Shown: positions 44,484 to 53,515 of the stretch, piece after piece
How positions within the stretch are numbered: position 1 is the first letter of the stretch
How the letters are laid out: every line of letters starts with the position of its first letter
Origin: Aureimonas ureilytica
GTDB taxonomy: Bacteria; Pseudomonadota; Alphaproteobacteria; Rhizobiales; Rhizobiaceae
Direction of reading: 5' to 3'
Length of the DNA: 64,000 nucleotides
NCBI RefSeq assembly: GCF_001475935.1
Contig: NZ_LDQA01000021.1
Location: 124,001 to 188,000, forward strand
Position numbers and translations under genes: made by a program
The notes under the pieces: generated by a model
Database searches by the model: none
Told to the model about the DNA's origin: nothing
Seen by the model: the letters and a program-made list of their open reading frames with translations, nothing else

Positions 44484-44618
44484 ATGAAGCGCACTTACCA
44501 ACCCTCCAAGCTCGTCCGCAAGCGTCGCCACGGCTTCCGTGCCCGTATGGCGACCGTCGGCGGACGCAATGTGATCGCGGCTCGCCGCGCCCGCGGCCGC
44601 AAGCGCCTTTCGGCCTAA
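44484..44618 (+). CDS. rpmH: Ribosomal protein bL34
   Basis: A 44-residue basic protein starting [17 protein letters not shown] and ending [11 protein letters not shown], the whole-length pattern of bacterial bL34. It is a component of the large ribosomal subunit. A GGGA ribosome site lies about 7 bases upstream. It is followed after 43 bases by rnpA, the standard order. Confidence 0.97.
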   Translation: MKRTYQPSKLVRKRRHGFRARMATVGGRNVIAARRARGRKRLSA

Positions 44619-44661
44619 GCGGCCGATCAGGCCCGCGAGGGATAGTCCCATCGCCAGCCGT

Positions 44662-45015
44662 TTGAAGACGCGCGCCGAATTTCTAGCGGTGCGCAAGGGC
44701 CGTCGATTGAACGGCCCTTTCTTTTTGATCGAAGCTCTGGACCGGGCCGATGGCGCGCCGCCGCGCTACGGCCTGACCGTGACGCGCAAGGTCGGCAATG
44801 CCGTCGAGCGCAACCGGATCCGCCGCCGCCTGCGCGAGGCGATCCGAACCCGTTGCGGGGCTGACATGGCGACGGGCTTCGATTATGTGATCGTCGCCCG
44901 CCGCGATCTTCTCTCGCTGCCTTTCGAAACGCTGACCGGCGAATTGTCGCGACGTGTCTCGAAGGTCAAGGCAGCGGAGCGGACGTCGCAAAAGCCCCCT
45001 TCGGGAAGTGAATAA
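44662..45015 (+). CDS. rnpA: Ribonuclease P protein component
   Basis: A 117-residue protein with the RnpA signature [20 protein letters not shown] (the RNR motif that binds the catalytic RNA) and the N-terminal [15 protein letters not shown] segment. It matures tRNA 5' ends with RNase P RNA. The only standard start giving a full domain is TTG at 44662, which has no well-spaced ribosome site. A GAGGG is ideally placed for an ATC at 44650 that would add IASR, so a rare start is possible. It overlaps yidC by 1 base. Confidence 0.95.
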   Translation: MKTRAEFLAVRKGRRLNGPFFLIEALDRADGAPPRYGLTVTRKVGNAVERNRIRRRLREAIRTRCGADMATGFDYVIVARRDLLSLPFETLTGELSRRVSKVKAAERTSQKPPSGSE

Positions 45016-46817
45016 TGGAAAACAGCCGCAATTTCCTGATCGCCATGGCGCTTTCGATCGCCGTATTGATCGGGTGGCAGTTCTTCGTCATCAGTCCGCG
45101 CTCGGAGGCGCAGCGTCAATTGGAGCAGTCGCAGCAGGCGACGCTCCAGACGCCGACGACTCCGGCCGGAACGGCGCAGGACCCTGCCGTCTCACCCGCC
45201 GGGCGCGAAAGCGTGGTGCCCACCTCGCAATCGCCCGAGGTGACAGGCCAGACGCGCGACACGGCGCTCGCGGCCAATCCCCGCATTCCGATCGACACGC
45301 CCTCCGTTTCGGGCTCGATCAACCTTCAGGGCGCGCGGCTCGATGATCTGCGCCTCAAAGGCTATCACGAGACGGTCAGCGATTCCTCTCCGACCATCGT
45401 GCTCCTGTCGCCCGAGACGATCGGCAAGGACGCCTATTTCGCCGAACTCGGCTATACCGGCCAGAACGTCGGCGCCCTTCCGGGGCCGCAGACGCTCTGG
45501 ACGGCCACGCCCGGCCAGACGCTGACGCCCGCAACGCCGGTCACGCTGACGGCGACCAACGGCCAGGGCCTCACCTTCACGCGCACCATCTCGGTGGACG
45601 ACAAGTTCATGTTCACCATCGAGGATCGGGTGGCGAACACGAGCGGCGCGCCGGTCGCGGTCTCGTCCTATGGCCGCGTCGTGCGCTTCTCCAAGCCCGA
45701 GGTCGCCTCCGCCTATGTCCTGTTCGAAGGGCTGCTTGGCGTCTTCGGCGACGATGGCCTGCACGAGGTGAAGTATCACAACATCGAAGAGGAGAAGGAG
45801 GCCAATCCGCCCTCCGCTTCGAACGGCTGGCTCGGCATCACCGACAAATACTGGGCGACGGCGCTGATTCCGCCGCAGAACGACGGCACCTTCCAGCCCC
45901 ATTTCCGCTATTCGGCCGACGGCCGTTCCTACTACCAGTCCGACTATCTCGAACAGCCGGTGACGATCGAGCCGGGCGCGACGGTCAGCACCTCCTCGCG
46001 CGTCTTCGCGGGCGCCAAGGTCGTGGACGTCATCAACGGCTACGAGCACGATCTCGGCATTCGCCAGTTCGGCCAGTTGATCGACTGGGGCTGGTTCTAC
46101 TTCATCACCAAGCCCATGTTCTGGGCGATCGACCATCTCTACACGCTGACGGGCAATTTCGGCGTCGCGATCCTCCTCATTACCGTCATTCTCAAACTCT
46201 TCTTCTTCCCGCTGGCGTCGAAGAGCTACAAGTCGATGGCCAAGATGAAGACCGTGCAGCCCAAGCTCACCGAGCTGCGCGAGAAATATGCCGACGACCG
46301 CGCCAAGCAGCAGCAGGAGATGATGCGCATCTACAAGGAGGAGAAGATCAACCCGGCGGCAGGTTGCTGGCCGGTGCTGGTCCAGATCCCCGTGTTCTTC
46401 GCGCTCTACAAGGTGCTCTACATCACGATCGAGATGCGGCATGCGCCCTTCTTCGGCTGGATCCACGATCTCGCCGCGCCCGATCCGACGAGCCTGTTCA
46501 ACCTGTTCGGCCTGATCCCGATCACGCTGCCGCATCTTCTCATGGTCGGCGTCTGGCCGATGCTGATGGGCATCACGATGTTCATCCAGATGCGCCTGAA
46601 CCCGACGCCGCCGGACCCGGCCCAGCAGATGGTGTTCACCTGGATGCCGGTCATCTTCACCTTCATGATGGCCTCCTTCCCGGCCGGCCTCGTGATCTAT
46701 TGGACATGGAACAACACGCTCTCGATCACCCAGCAGTCGATCATCATGAAGCGCCACGGCGCGAAGATCGAACTCTGGGACAATCTCTCCGGCATGTTCC
46801 GCAAGAAAAAAGCCTAA
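45015..46817 (+). CDS. yidC: Membrane protein insertase YidC
   Basis: A 600-residue insertase of Gram-negative type. It has an N-terminal helix (about 6-24), a Ser/Thr/Pro-rich linker, a large periplasmic beta domain (about 90-330), and a conserved five-helix core from about 355. The core includes the cytoplasmic hairpin KSYKSMAKMKTVQPKLTELREKYADD and the hydrophilic-groove helix NPAAGCWPVLVQIPVFFALYKVLY. It inserts proteins into the inner membrane with or without SecYEG. Its ATG overlaps the rnpA stop by 1 base. A terminator follows. Confidence 0.97.
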   Translation: MENSRNFLIAMALSIAVLIGWQFFVISPRSEAQRQLEQSQQATLQTPTTPAGTAQDPAVSPAGRESVVPTSQSPEVTGQTRDTALAANPRIPIDTPSVSGSINLQGARLDDLRLKGYHETVSDSSPTIVLLSPETIGKDAYFAELGYTGQNVGALPGPQTLWTATPGQTLTPATPVTLTATNGQGLTFTRTISVDDKFMFTIEDRVANTSGAPVAVSSYGRVVRFSKPEVASAYVLFEGLLGVFGDDGLHEVKYHNIEEEKEANPPSASNGWLGITDKYWATALIPPQNDGTFQPHFRYSADGRSYYQSDYLEQPVTIEPGATVSTSSRVFAGAKVVDVINGYEHDLGIRQFGQLIDWGWFYFITKPMFWAIDHLYTLTGNFGVAILLITVILKLFFFPLASKSYKSMAKMKTVQPKLTELREKYADDRAKQQQEMMRIYKEEKINPAAGCWPVLVQIPVFFALYKVLYITIEMRHAPFFGWIHDLAAPDPTSLFNLFGLIPITLPHLLMVGVWPMLMGITMFIQMRLNPTPPDPAQQMVFTWMPVIFTFMMASFPAGLVIYWTWNNTLSITQQSIIMKRHGAKIELWDNLSGMFRKKKA

Positions 46818-46846
46818 CGAGCACACGAGTGTTCGATTGCTAACGC

Positions 46847-46876
46847 GAGCCGCCGGTGAGAGCCGGCGGCTTTTCT
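46847..46876 (+). terminator. Intrinsic terminator after yidC
   Basis: AGCCGCCGG (46848-46856) pairs with CCGGCGGCT (46863-46871) around TGAGAG, followed by TTTCTC. It ends the rpmH-rnpA-yidC transcript and separates it from the acetyltransferase gene. Confidence 0.8.
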
Positions 46877-46947
46877 CTTGAGAGCGCGGGGCCTGATGCA
46901 TCAGGCCGGATTGGACCCGACGCCCCCGGCCATGATAGGCAGGACCC

Positions 46948-47589
46948 ATGCTGTCCGGTCCCGACCCCCTGGCGATCCATCCCGCGCCCGCGCACCAGCG
47001 AATGGTGTTCCTGAAAAACGTGGTTACCGATCCCAAGATCGAGATCGGCGACTACACCTATTACGACGACCCCGAGAACGCGCTGCTCTTTGCCTCGCGC
47101 AACGTGCTGCACCATTACGACTTCCTGGGCGACAAGCTGCGCATCGGGCGCTTCTGCGCCATCGCCACCGGCGCGCGCTTCATCATGAACGGCGCGAACC
47201 ACGCCATGACCGGCTTCTCCACCTATCCGTTCAACATCTTCGGGAATGGATGGGAGGAAGGCTTCGACATCGCCACCATCACCGCCGGCCTGCGCGGCGA
47301 CACGGTGATCGGCAACGATGTCTGGATCGGCGCGGAAGCGGTGATCATGCCGGGCGTCACGATCGGCGACGGCGCGATCATCGGCGCCTTCAGCGTGGTG
47401 ACGCGCGATGTCGCGCCCTATGCCATCGTCGCGGGAAATCCGGCGGTGGAGCGCCGCCGTCGCTTCGAGCCCGAACTCGTGGAGCGCCTTCTGCGCGTCG
47501 CCTGGTGGAACTGGCCGGTCGAGCGCATCACGAAACATCTGGCAGCCATTCGCGGCGCCGACATCGACGCCCTGGAGCGAGCCGAATGA
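46948..47589 (+). CDS. CatB/Vat-family xenobiotic acetyltransferase (left-handed beta-helix)
   Basis: A 213-residue hexapeptide-repeat acetyltransferase. It begins [37 protein letters not shown] and carries [13 protein letters not shown] with the catalytic His of the family, then the repeats [45 protein letters not shown]. Members acetylate chloramphenicol or streptogramins, or sugars, with acetyl-CoA; the true substrate here is unknown and resistance is not implied. It lies between yidC and engB, where Rhizobiales usually have nothing, and its stop overlaps the engB start (ATGA). Confidence 0.88.
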   Translation: MLSGPDPLAIHPAPAHQRMVFLKNVVTDPKIEIGDYTYYDDPENALLFASRNVLHHYDFLGDKLRIGRFCAIATGARFIMNGANHAMTGFSTYPFNIFGNGWEEGFDIATITAGLRGDTVIGNDVWIGAEAVIMPGVTIGDGAIIGAFSVVTRDVAPYAIVAGNPAVERRRRFEPELVERLLRVAWWNWPVERITKHLAAIRGADIDALERAE

Positions 47590-48263
47590 GCGAGACACAC
47601 GCAAGCGACACCCCTCAACCGAACGAAGACCAGCGTCTGTTCTTCGCACGCCCCTGGGTCTTCATCCGCGGCGTGCCGGCCATGAAGTTCCTGCCGCCCG
47701 AAGGCCCGCCCGAGGTCGCCTTCGCCGGGCGTTCCAATGTCGGCAAGTCGTCGCTGATCAACGGCATCGTCGGCCAGAAGGGCTTGGCGCGCACGTCCAA
47801 CACGCCGGGCCGCACGCAGGAGCTCAACTATTTCGTGCCGGACGGCTACTCGGGGGAGGGGGCGGACCTGCCGCCCATCGCCATCGTGGACATGCCCGGC
47901 TACGGCTATGCCAAGGCGCCCAAGGAACAGGTCGATGCCTGGACCAAGCTCGTCTTCGACTATCTGCGCGGGCGTGCGACGCTGAAGCGTGTCTTCGTGC
48001 TGATCGACTCGCGCCATGGCATCAAGAAGAACGATCTCGAAGTCATGTCGCTGCTCGACAAGGCGGCCGTCTCCTATCAGATCGTCCTGACCAAGGCCGA
48101 CAAGATTTCCGCGCTAGCCCTGCCCAAGCTCGAGGCGGCGACGCGCGAACTGATCCGCAAGCGCCCCGCAGCCTATCCGACGATCATCTCCACTTCGTCG
48201 GAAAAGGGCTTCGGCATGGATGACATCCAGGCTGAGATCGCGAATTTCGCGTTGAACGGCTGA
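47586..48263 (+). CDS. engB: Ribosome biogenesis GTP-binding protein YihA/YsxC/EngB
   Basis: A 225-residue GTPase needed for large-subunit assembly. G1 is [16 protein letters not shown]2 Thr lies in [14 protein letters not shown]3 is [11 protein letters not shown] and G4 is LTKADK. The ATG at 47586 overlaps the acetyltransferase stop by 4 bases; an earlier start in this frame is not plausible. It converges on the NUDIX gene with only 3 bases between their stops. Confidence 0.96.
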   Translation: MSETHASDTPQPNEDQRLFFARPWVFIRGVPAMKFLPPEGPPEVAFAGRSNVGKSSLINGIVGQKGLARTSNTPGRTQELNYFVPDGYSGEGADLPPIAIVDMPGYGYAKAPKEQVDAWTKLVFDYLRGRATLKRVFVLIDSRHGIKKNDLEVMSLLDKAAVSYQIVLTKADKISALALPKLEAATRELIRKRPAAYPTIISTSSEKGFGMDDIQAEIANFALNG

Positions 48264-48266
48264 CCC

Positions 48267-48719
48267 TTAGCCGAAGGAGTGGTTCATCAGAAACGGCAGG
48301 AGCGCGCCTGGAAAGAGCCTGGGCTCGCCGCGCGCCAAAGCCTCGATTTCGAACCAGCGCGCGGTGCAGAGCGTCCCGTCCCCCTCGGGATAGATGACGC
48401 CGCCATCGGTCGGAATGTTGCAGTCGAGAAGCCGGATCGGCGCGGCAAACAGGAATTCGTGGCGGGTCTCGCCATCCTTCTCGTAGAGACTCTCAAAAAC
48501 CGTCCAGTCCCCAGTGATCTCGATGCGGGTATCGAGTTCCTCTCGGAACTCGCGCGCGAGCGCGTCCTCGCGCGTTTCGCCATATTCGATGGAGCCGCCG
48601 AGCGGGCGCACGCCGCGCAGGCGCCCCAGATCGTCCGTCACCTCGAAGGCCAGAAGGCGCCCGTCCTGGAAGGCGAGGCCGATCACCTTGGTCTTGATGC
48701 GTTTGCGCCGACCCGCCAT
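48267..48719 (-). CDS. NUDIX hydrolase
   Basis: A 150-residue pyrophosphohydrolase. The Nudix box is complete: GGSIEYGETREDALAREFREEL fits GX5EX7REUXEEXGU, with the metal-binding Glu residues. The N-terminus is basic (AGRRKRIKTKVIG), and the substrate is not predictable from sequence. The stop is 3 bases from the engB stop, and the TetR gene ends 2 bases upstream of its ATG, so it may share that transcript. Confidence 0.9.
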   Translation of the reverse strand: MAGRRKRIKTKVIGLAFQDGRLLAFEVTDDLGRLRGVRPLGGSIEYGETREDALAREFREELDTRIEITGDWTVFESLYEKDGETRHEFLFAAPIRLLDCNIPTDGGVIYPEGDGTLCTARWFEIEALARGEPRLFPGALLPFLMNHSFG

Positions 48720-48721
48720 CC

Positions 48722-49381
48722 TCAAGCCTCCACGCCGTAGCCGGCCATGAACAGCCGGACGCCGGAGGCGACCACCTGCCGGATTTCGTCCGGCGTCGGG
48801 TCGGGCGCTTGGTCGTCGAAGAAGCGCCGGCGCAGAAGGCCGGCAGTGGCGAGCTCTATGAATTGCGCGGCCGCCATGGCGGTATCCTCGATCCGCAGCG
48901 TTCCGGCCTCGCAGGCGCGGTCGAGATAGGCGGTCAGCAGGGCATGGCCACGTTGCGGGCCGTGACGGTAGAAATCGCGCCCGAGCTGGGGCATTCGGCT
49001 GGCGACGGCGATCACCGTGCGCTTGGCGTGCATGGCCTCCGCGCACAGGACGATCTCGGCGAGCCGCGTGCCGAAGCGCGTCAGCGTGTCGGCCGGATGC
49101 TCGGTTTCCACCAGAAGCGCTTCGACTTCCGAGAAATAGCGGTCGCGCTCCTGATCGATCAGAGCGGCGAACAGCTCCTCCTTGGAGCGGAAATAGACGT
49201 AGAGCGTCGATTTCGACACGCCCGATTCGCGCGTGACATCGTTCATCGAGGCCGCGTCGAAGCCCATGCGCACGAAGGCGCGGCGCGCGCCTTCGAGGAT
49301 CTGTCGCCGCTTGGCGGGATCTTCGCCGGCGGGGCAGCGGCCATCAACCGGATGGGACGACGGAGAAGCGGCGAGGCTCAT
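48722..49381 (-). CDS. TetR/AcrR-family transcriptional regulator
   Basis: A 219-residue repressor. The N-terminal helix-turn-helix is MNDVTRESGVSKSTLYVYFRSKEELFAAL (about 48-76), and the C-terminal ligand domain resembles the AefR-like subgroup (PQLGRDFYRHGPQRGHALLTAYL). It is divergent from the efflux pump genes with a 21-bp palindrome in between, so it most likely represses the pump and itself until a drug-like ligand binds. A shorter N-terminus from a later start cannot be excluded; the helix-turn-helix is intact either way. Confidence 0.9.
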   Translation of the reverse strand: MSLAASPSSHPVDGRCPAGEDPAKRRQILEGARRAFVRMGFDAASMNDVTRESGVSKSTLYVYFRSKEELFAALIDQERDRYFSEVEALLVETEHPADTLTRFGTRLAEIVLCAEAMHAKRTVIAVASRMPQLGRDFYRHGPQRGHALLTAYLDRACEAGTLRIEDTAMAAAQFIELATAGLLRRRFFDDQAPDPTPDEIRQVVASGVRLFMAGYGVEA

Positions 49382-49446
49382 GAGAGCGGTCCTTCGCGGT
49401 ATTTTAAGCGTGACGGATTATTTTGAAAAGCAACCCGCCTGCCAGC

Positions 49447-49501
49447 TTGAAATGCCTATGGATCACGGTTATGTCAACGTCGAACCGAACGGTTCGGTTC
49501 G
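49447..49501 (+). promoter_or_regulatory. Promoter of the efflux operon with overlapping TetR-type operator
   Basis: TTGAAA (49447-49452) and TATGTC (49470-49475) are 17 bases apart. The predicted transcript start (about 49482) falls at the left end of a 21-bp palindrome, 49481-49501, with 10-bp arms CGAACCGAAC and GTTCGGTTCG around one central base. The operator would block initiation, as expected for a TetR repressor encoded divergently. Confidence 0.72.
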
Positions 49502-49516
49502 ATTGGGGTTTCAAAG

Positions 49517-50743
49517 ATGACCAAGTCCGCCACTGACGCGCCCGACGCGACGGAACGCGCCCCGACCGACCGGCCGGCCCGCACCGACGCTCCCAAGCTG
49601 GAAATCGTCGGCCGCAAGAATGACGCCGCGCCCGCGCAGGCGGCCGAGGCCAAGCCTGCCGCCGCGCAGCCCAAGAAGAAGGGCGGCCTGAAGAAGCTCA
49701 TCTTCGGCGCGCTGCTTCTGGGCGCGATCGGCGGCGGCGCCTGGTACGGCCATCAATGGTGGATGAACGGGCGCTTCATGGTGACGACCGACGACGCCTA
49801 TGTCGGCGCCGACATGGCGATCCTCTCGCCCAAGGTCACCGGCTATATCCAGTCCGTTCCCGTCACCGAGAATCAGAGCGTGAAGGCGGGCGACCCGATC
49901 ATTGTGATCGATGGCGGGGACTACGCGCTGGCGCTCCGCTCCACTGATGCCAAGATCGCCGCGCAGAACGCCACGATCACGCGCATCAAGGCGCAGCAGG
50001 CCGCAGCCGTGCAGCAGGTGGCCGAAGCCGAAGCCAATCGCGAAGCAGCCATCGCGGCGGTCAATCAGTCCGATCTCGACCTGCGCCGCGCCAGCGATCT
50101 GGTGCGCTCTGGCACCTCGGCCCAGGCCCCGCTCGATCAGGCCCGCTCGGCCAAGGCGCAGGCTGACGCCAAGCTTGCCGGCGCGGACGCCTCGCTCTCG
50201 GCCGCCAAGGCCAATGTCGCGGTGTTCGACGCGCAGATCACCGAGGCGGAAGCCGCGCTGCCGAGCCTTCAGGTGGCGCATGATCAGGCCGAGCGCGATC
50301 TGTCCTTCACGACGATCCGCGCGCCCTATGACGGCGTCGTCGGCAATCTTTCGGCCCAGCCGGGCGATCTCGTGTCGCCGGGGCGTCGTCTGGCGGCCAT
50401 CGTCCCGCTCGATCAGGTCTATGTGGACGCGAACTTCAAGGAAACGCAGCTCCACCAGATCGCGCTCGGCGAAAAGGTGCGCATCGAAGTCGACGCCATG
50501 CCGGGCGTCGAGGTCGAAGGCAAGGTCGTCTCGCTTTCGCCCGCCTCCGGTTCGGTCTTCTCGCTGCTACCGGCGGACAACGCGACGGGCAACTTCACCA
50601 AGATCGTGCAGCGCGTTCCCGTGCGCATCGAGATCGACCGCGCGGACGAGCAGGCGAGCCTCCTGCGCCCCGGCCTGTCGGTGACGGTCGCCGTCGATAC
50701 GCGCACCGCGCCGGGCGCGGTCAAGAGCGCCGAGGCGAAGTAA
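49517..50743 (+). CDS. emrA: HlyD-family membrane fusion protein (EmrA-like)
   Basis: A 408-residue periplasmic adaptor. It has a basic cytoplasmic tail rich in Ala/Lys, one membrane helix (about 58-78, LIFGALLLGAIGGGAWYGH), a biotinyl-lipoyl-like domain split around a coiled coil (TDDAYVGADMAILSPKVTGYIQSVPVTENQSV), and the matching second half (FTTIRAPYDGVVGNL, SPGRRLAAIVPL). It connects the inner-membrane pump to an outer-membrane channel. The pump gene follows after 177 bases. The start is 15 bases after the palindromic operator. Confidence 0.9.
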   Translation: MTKSATDAPDATERAPTDRPARTDAPKLEIVGRKNDAAPAQAAEAKPAAAQPKKKGGLKKLIFGALLLGAIGGGAWYGHQWWMNGRFMVTTDDAYVGADMAILSPKVTGYIQSVPVTENQSVKAGDPIIVIDGGDYALALRSTDAKIAAQNATITRIKAQQAAAVQQVAEAEANREAAIAAVNQSDLDLRRASDLVRSGTSAQAPLDQARSAKAQADAKLAGADASLSAAKANVAVFDAQITEAEAALPSLQVAHDQAERDLSFTTIRAPYDGVVGNLSAQPGDLVSPGRRLAAIVPLDQVYVDANFKETQLHQIALGEKVRIEVDAMPGVEVEGKVVSLSPASGSVFSLLPADNATGNFTKIVQRVPVRIEIDRADEQASLLRPGLSVTVAVDTRTAPGAVKSAEAK

Positions 50744-50920
50744 AGCGGTGGGAGGGGCGGGGAGACTCGCCTCCGGCCCCCATAATGCGATGCCCTTGCC
50801 TGTGGAAGCCGATGCGCTCCCACGGGCACCATGCCCTTGTCTCCGCCGCCGCGCCCCTTCGCGCGCCGACGCCTGTTCGTTTCCGTGGCCGGGCGAGATG
50901 CTCGGCGGGAGCCAAGCCCC

Positions 50921-52519
50921 ATGTCCTCCGTCACAGCCGATTCCAAACTGCCTGCCCGCCCCGCCGCGCCGACATCGGGCGGCGGCGACACGATCCCCAT
51001 GCGCCGAATGCTGGCTTTCATGGCCATGGTCTTCGGCATGTTCATGGCGATCCTCGACATTCAGATCGTCTCGGCTTCGCTTGCGGAAATTCAGGCCGGC
51101 CTATCCGCCTCGACCGACGAGATCGCCTGGGTGCAGACGGCCTATCTGATCGCCGAAGTGGTGATGATCCCGCTATCGGGCTTTCTCGCCCGCATGATGT
51201 CGACGCGCATCCTCTTCACGCTGGCGGCGGCGGGCTTCACGCTGTCCTCGGCGCTCTGCGCGACGGCCACCAATATCGATCAGATGATCTTCTACCGCGC
51301 CATCCAGGGCTTCATCGGCGGCGGCATGATCCCGAGCGTCTTCGCGGCCGCCTTCACCATCTTCCCCCCCTCCAAGCGCGCCGTCGTCTCGCCCATGATC
51401 GGCCTCGTGGCGACGCTGGCTCCCACCATCGGCCCGACGGTCGGCGGCTATCTCAGCCACGCCCTGTCCTGGCACTGGCTGTTTCTCGTCAACGTGCCCT
51501 TCGGCATCCTCGTGACACTGGCGGTCTGGAACCTCGTGGATTTCGACAAGCCGGAATGGTCGCTCTTTTCCAAGTTCGACTGGTTCGGCCTGCTCGGCAT
51601 GGCGGCCTTTCTCGGCTCGCTCGAATATGTGCTGGAAGAAGGCCCGCTGGACGACTGGTTCGAAAGCAAGACCATCGTCGTCATGAGCGTGATCCTCGTG
51701 GTTGGCGCGGGGCTGTTTCTCTACCGCGCCTTCACCGCCAAGGAGCCGATCGTCGATCTCACGGCCTTCACCAACCGTAACTTCGCCTTCGGCTCGCTCT
51801 TCTCCTTCATCATGGGCGTCGGGCTCTATGGCCTGACCTATCTCTACCCGGTCTATCTCGGCCGCATTCGGGGCTATGATTCGCTGATGATCGGCGAGAC
51901 CATGTTCGTCTCGGGTCTGGCGATGTTCTTCACCGCGCCGCTCTCGGGCAAACTCTCCTCCAAGCTCGATCCGCGCGTCATGATGGCCATGGGCTTCTCG
52001 GCCTTCGGCCTCGGCACCTGGCTGATGAGCGGGCTGACGCATGACTGGGATTTCTACGAGCTTCTGATCCCGCAATTGCTGCGCGGCTTCGGGCTGATGA
52101 TGGCCATGGTGCCGATCAACAATATCGCGCTCGGAACCCTGCCGCCGCAGAAGATGAAGGGCGCGTCCGGCCTCTACAATCTGACGCGCAATCTCGGTGG
52201 CGCGGTGGGTCTTGCCATCATCAACACGATGATCAACGACCGCACGGTCCTGCACTATGATCGCTTGGCCGAGCGCGTGCGCTGGGGCAGCCAGATCGCC
52301 GAAGACCGGCTGAACGACATGGCCTCCAGCTTCAACGCGGCCGGTCTCGACGGGGCCAATGTCGCGCTCAAGCAGATGAGCGGCCTCATTCACCGCGAGG
52401 CGAGCGTCATGGCCTTTTCGGACGTGTTCGTGATGCTGACGGGGTTGTTCGTTGCGCTCTGCTTTCTGACGGTCATGATCCGCCGTCCCTCCGCCAGCGT
52501 GAAGGTGGACGCGCACTGA
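50921..52519 (+). CDS. emrB: MFS drug transporter, DHA2 family (EmrB-like)
   Basis: A 532-residue protein with about 14 membrane helices. The first helix region has DIQIVSASLAEIQAGL (motif D1 of DHA2 pumps), the cytoplasmic loop has GFLARMMSTR (motif A), and motif C is PTIGPTVGGYLS. It exports hydrophobic drugs with proton exchange and pairs with the fusion protein upstream. The ATG at 50921 begins the recognisable protein; an earlier start at 50831 adds 30 Arg/Pro-rich residues. The 177 bases between the two pump genes hold no gene. A terminator follows. Confidence 0.92.
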   Translation: MSSVTADSKLPARPAAPTSGGGDTIPMRRMLAFMAMVFGMFMAILDIQIVSASLAEIQAGLSASTDEIAWVQTAYLIAEVVMIPLSGFLARMMSTRILFTLAAAGFTLSSALCATATNIDQMIFYRAIQGFIGGGMIPSVFAAAFTIFPPSKRAVVSPMIGLVATLAPTIGPTVGGYLSHALSWHWLFLVNVPFGILVTLAVWNLVDFDKPEWSLFSKFDWFGLLGMAAFLGSLEYVLEEGPLDDWFESKTIVVMSVILVVGAGLFLYRAFTAKEPIVDLTAFTNRNFAFGSLFSFIMGVGLYGLTYLYPVYLGRIRGYDSLMIGETMFVSGLAMFFTAPLSGKLSSKLDPRVMMAMGFSAFGLGTWLMSGLTHDWDFYELLIPQLLRGFGLMMAMVPINNIALGTLPPQKMKGASGLYNLTRNLGGAVGLAIINTMINDRTVLHYDRLAERVRWGSQIAEDRLNDMASSFNAAGLDGANVALKQMSGLIHREASVMAFSDVFVMLTGLFVALCFLTVMIRRPSASVKVDAH

Positions 52520-52525
52520 CGATCA

Positions 52526-52554
52526 GAGACCGGGGCTGCCTCAGCCCCGGTCTC
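52526..52554. terminator. Bidirectional terminator overlapping the end of the phosphatase gene
   Basis: A perfect 12-bp stem, GAGACCGGGGCT (52526-52537) with AGCCCCGGTCTC (52543-52554), closes a 5-base loop. It ends the pump transcript, and its right arm encodes the last codons of the convergent phosphatase (stop at 52541). Confidence 0.7.
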
Positions 52555-52984
52555 GCAGTTCCGTCAGCTTGGTCTGGATGCGTCGGAAGACGTCGCGATA
52601 GGCGTCGAGAATCTGTCCCCGGCTGCCGTTGACGATGGACGGGTCGGGCATCGGCCAGAATTCCACGGCCGTGGCATCCGCCCCGGTCGCGCTCATGGCG
52701 GCGTGATGGGCCTCGGGCGAGAGGGTGATCACGAGGTCGAAATAGCCGTCCCCCAGATCCTCCCATTTCTGCGGCTTGCGGTCGCCGAGCGACAGGCCCT
52801 GCTCGGCCAGGATCACATCCACGAACGGATCGCGCTCCCCGTCCTTCACGCCGACCGAGGCGATATAGATGGAGGGCGGCAGGACGGATCGGGCAATGGC
52901 TTCGGCCATGGGCGAGCGGATCGAGTTCGCGCCGCAGACGAAGAGGATGGAATCGACCTTGCGAGCGGGGGAGGGAGCGCTCAT
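52541..52984 (-). CDS. Low-molecular-weight protein tyrosine phosphatase-like protein (arsenate-reductase/phosphatase fold)
   Basis: A 147-residue protein with the active-site loop FVCGANSIRSPMAE, in which Cys17 and Arg23 match the CX5R(S/T) motif. The acid region is FWPMPDPSIVNG, the DP motif of this family. It is typically found after UPF0262 in Rhizobiales, as here. Substrate and role are unknown; dephosphorylation of a protein or arsenate reduction are possible. The gene overlaps the efflux-operon terminator at its 3' end. Confidence 0.88.
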   Translation of the reverse strand: MSAPSPARKVDSILFVCGANSIRSPMAEAIARSVLPPSIYIASVGVKDGERDPFVDVILAEQGLSLGDRKPQKWEDLGDGYFDLVITLSPEAHHAAMSATGADATAVEFWPMPDPSIVNGSRGQILDAYRDVFRRIQTKLTELRDRG

Positions 52985-53039
52985 GCGGTGTATGCCTCCC
53001 GGTGTGTGATGGTCTCGGCGTTCAACCCGCTGGCCTCCC

Positions 53040-53507
53040 TCACGTGCGCCGATGCAGAACGCAGATCAGCGTGAAGAGACGCCGCGCCGTGTCCTTGTCC
53101 AGTTCGATCTTGCCCTTCAGCCGCTCGCGCAGGAGGTCCGATCCGTCATTGTGTATGCCCCGCCGACCCATGTCGATCGCCTCGATCTGCGAGGGCGTCG
53201 CCGTGCGGATCGCCTCGTGATAGCTGTCGCAGATCAGGAAATAGTCCCGGATGACGCGACGGAAGGGTGTCAGCGAGAGAATGTGAACGGCCAATGGCTG
53301 GCCGCCCTCGTCCGTGACGTCGAAGACGAGGCGGCGGTCGGCCAGCGCGAGCTTCAGCCGAAAGCGTCCGCCGGGATGACCTTCGAGGTCGAAGAGGTTC
53401 TCCTCGATCAGGTCCACGATCGCGACGGCGCGATCATGCTCCACATCGGGCGCCGCGCGCCCGATCGATTCATCGAGGTCGATCGAAACCAGGCGTCCGC
53501 GCTCCAT
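53040..53507 (-). CDS. UPF0262 family protein
   Basis: A 155-residue protein matching UPF0262 in length and in stretches such as [26 protein letters not shown] and [45 protein letters not shown]. The function is not known; it is conserved among alphaproteobacteria next to hisD. It begins 8 bases after the hisD stop and is probably co-transcribed. Confidence 0.93.
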   Translation of the reverse strand: MERGRLVSIDLDESIGRAAPDVEHDRAVAIVDLIEENLFDLEGHPGGRFRLKLALADRRLVFDVTDEGGQPLAVHILSLTPFRRVIRDYFLICDSYHEAIRTATPSQIEAIDMGRRGIHNDGSDLLRERLKGKIELDKDTARRLFTLICVLHRRT

Positions 53508-53515
53508 GAGGTCCT

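Noticed and set aside
51365-51373. Run of seven C's within emrB as a possible frameshift site
   Set aside because: The reading frame is intact on both sides, and GC-rich genomes contain such runs by chance.
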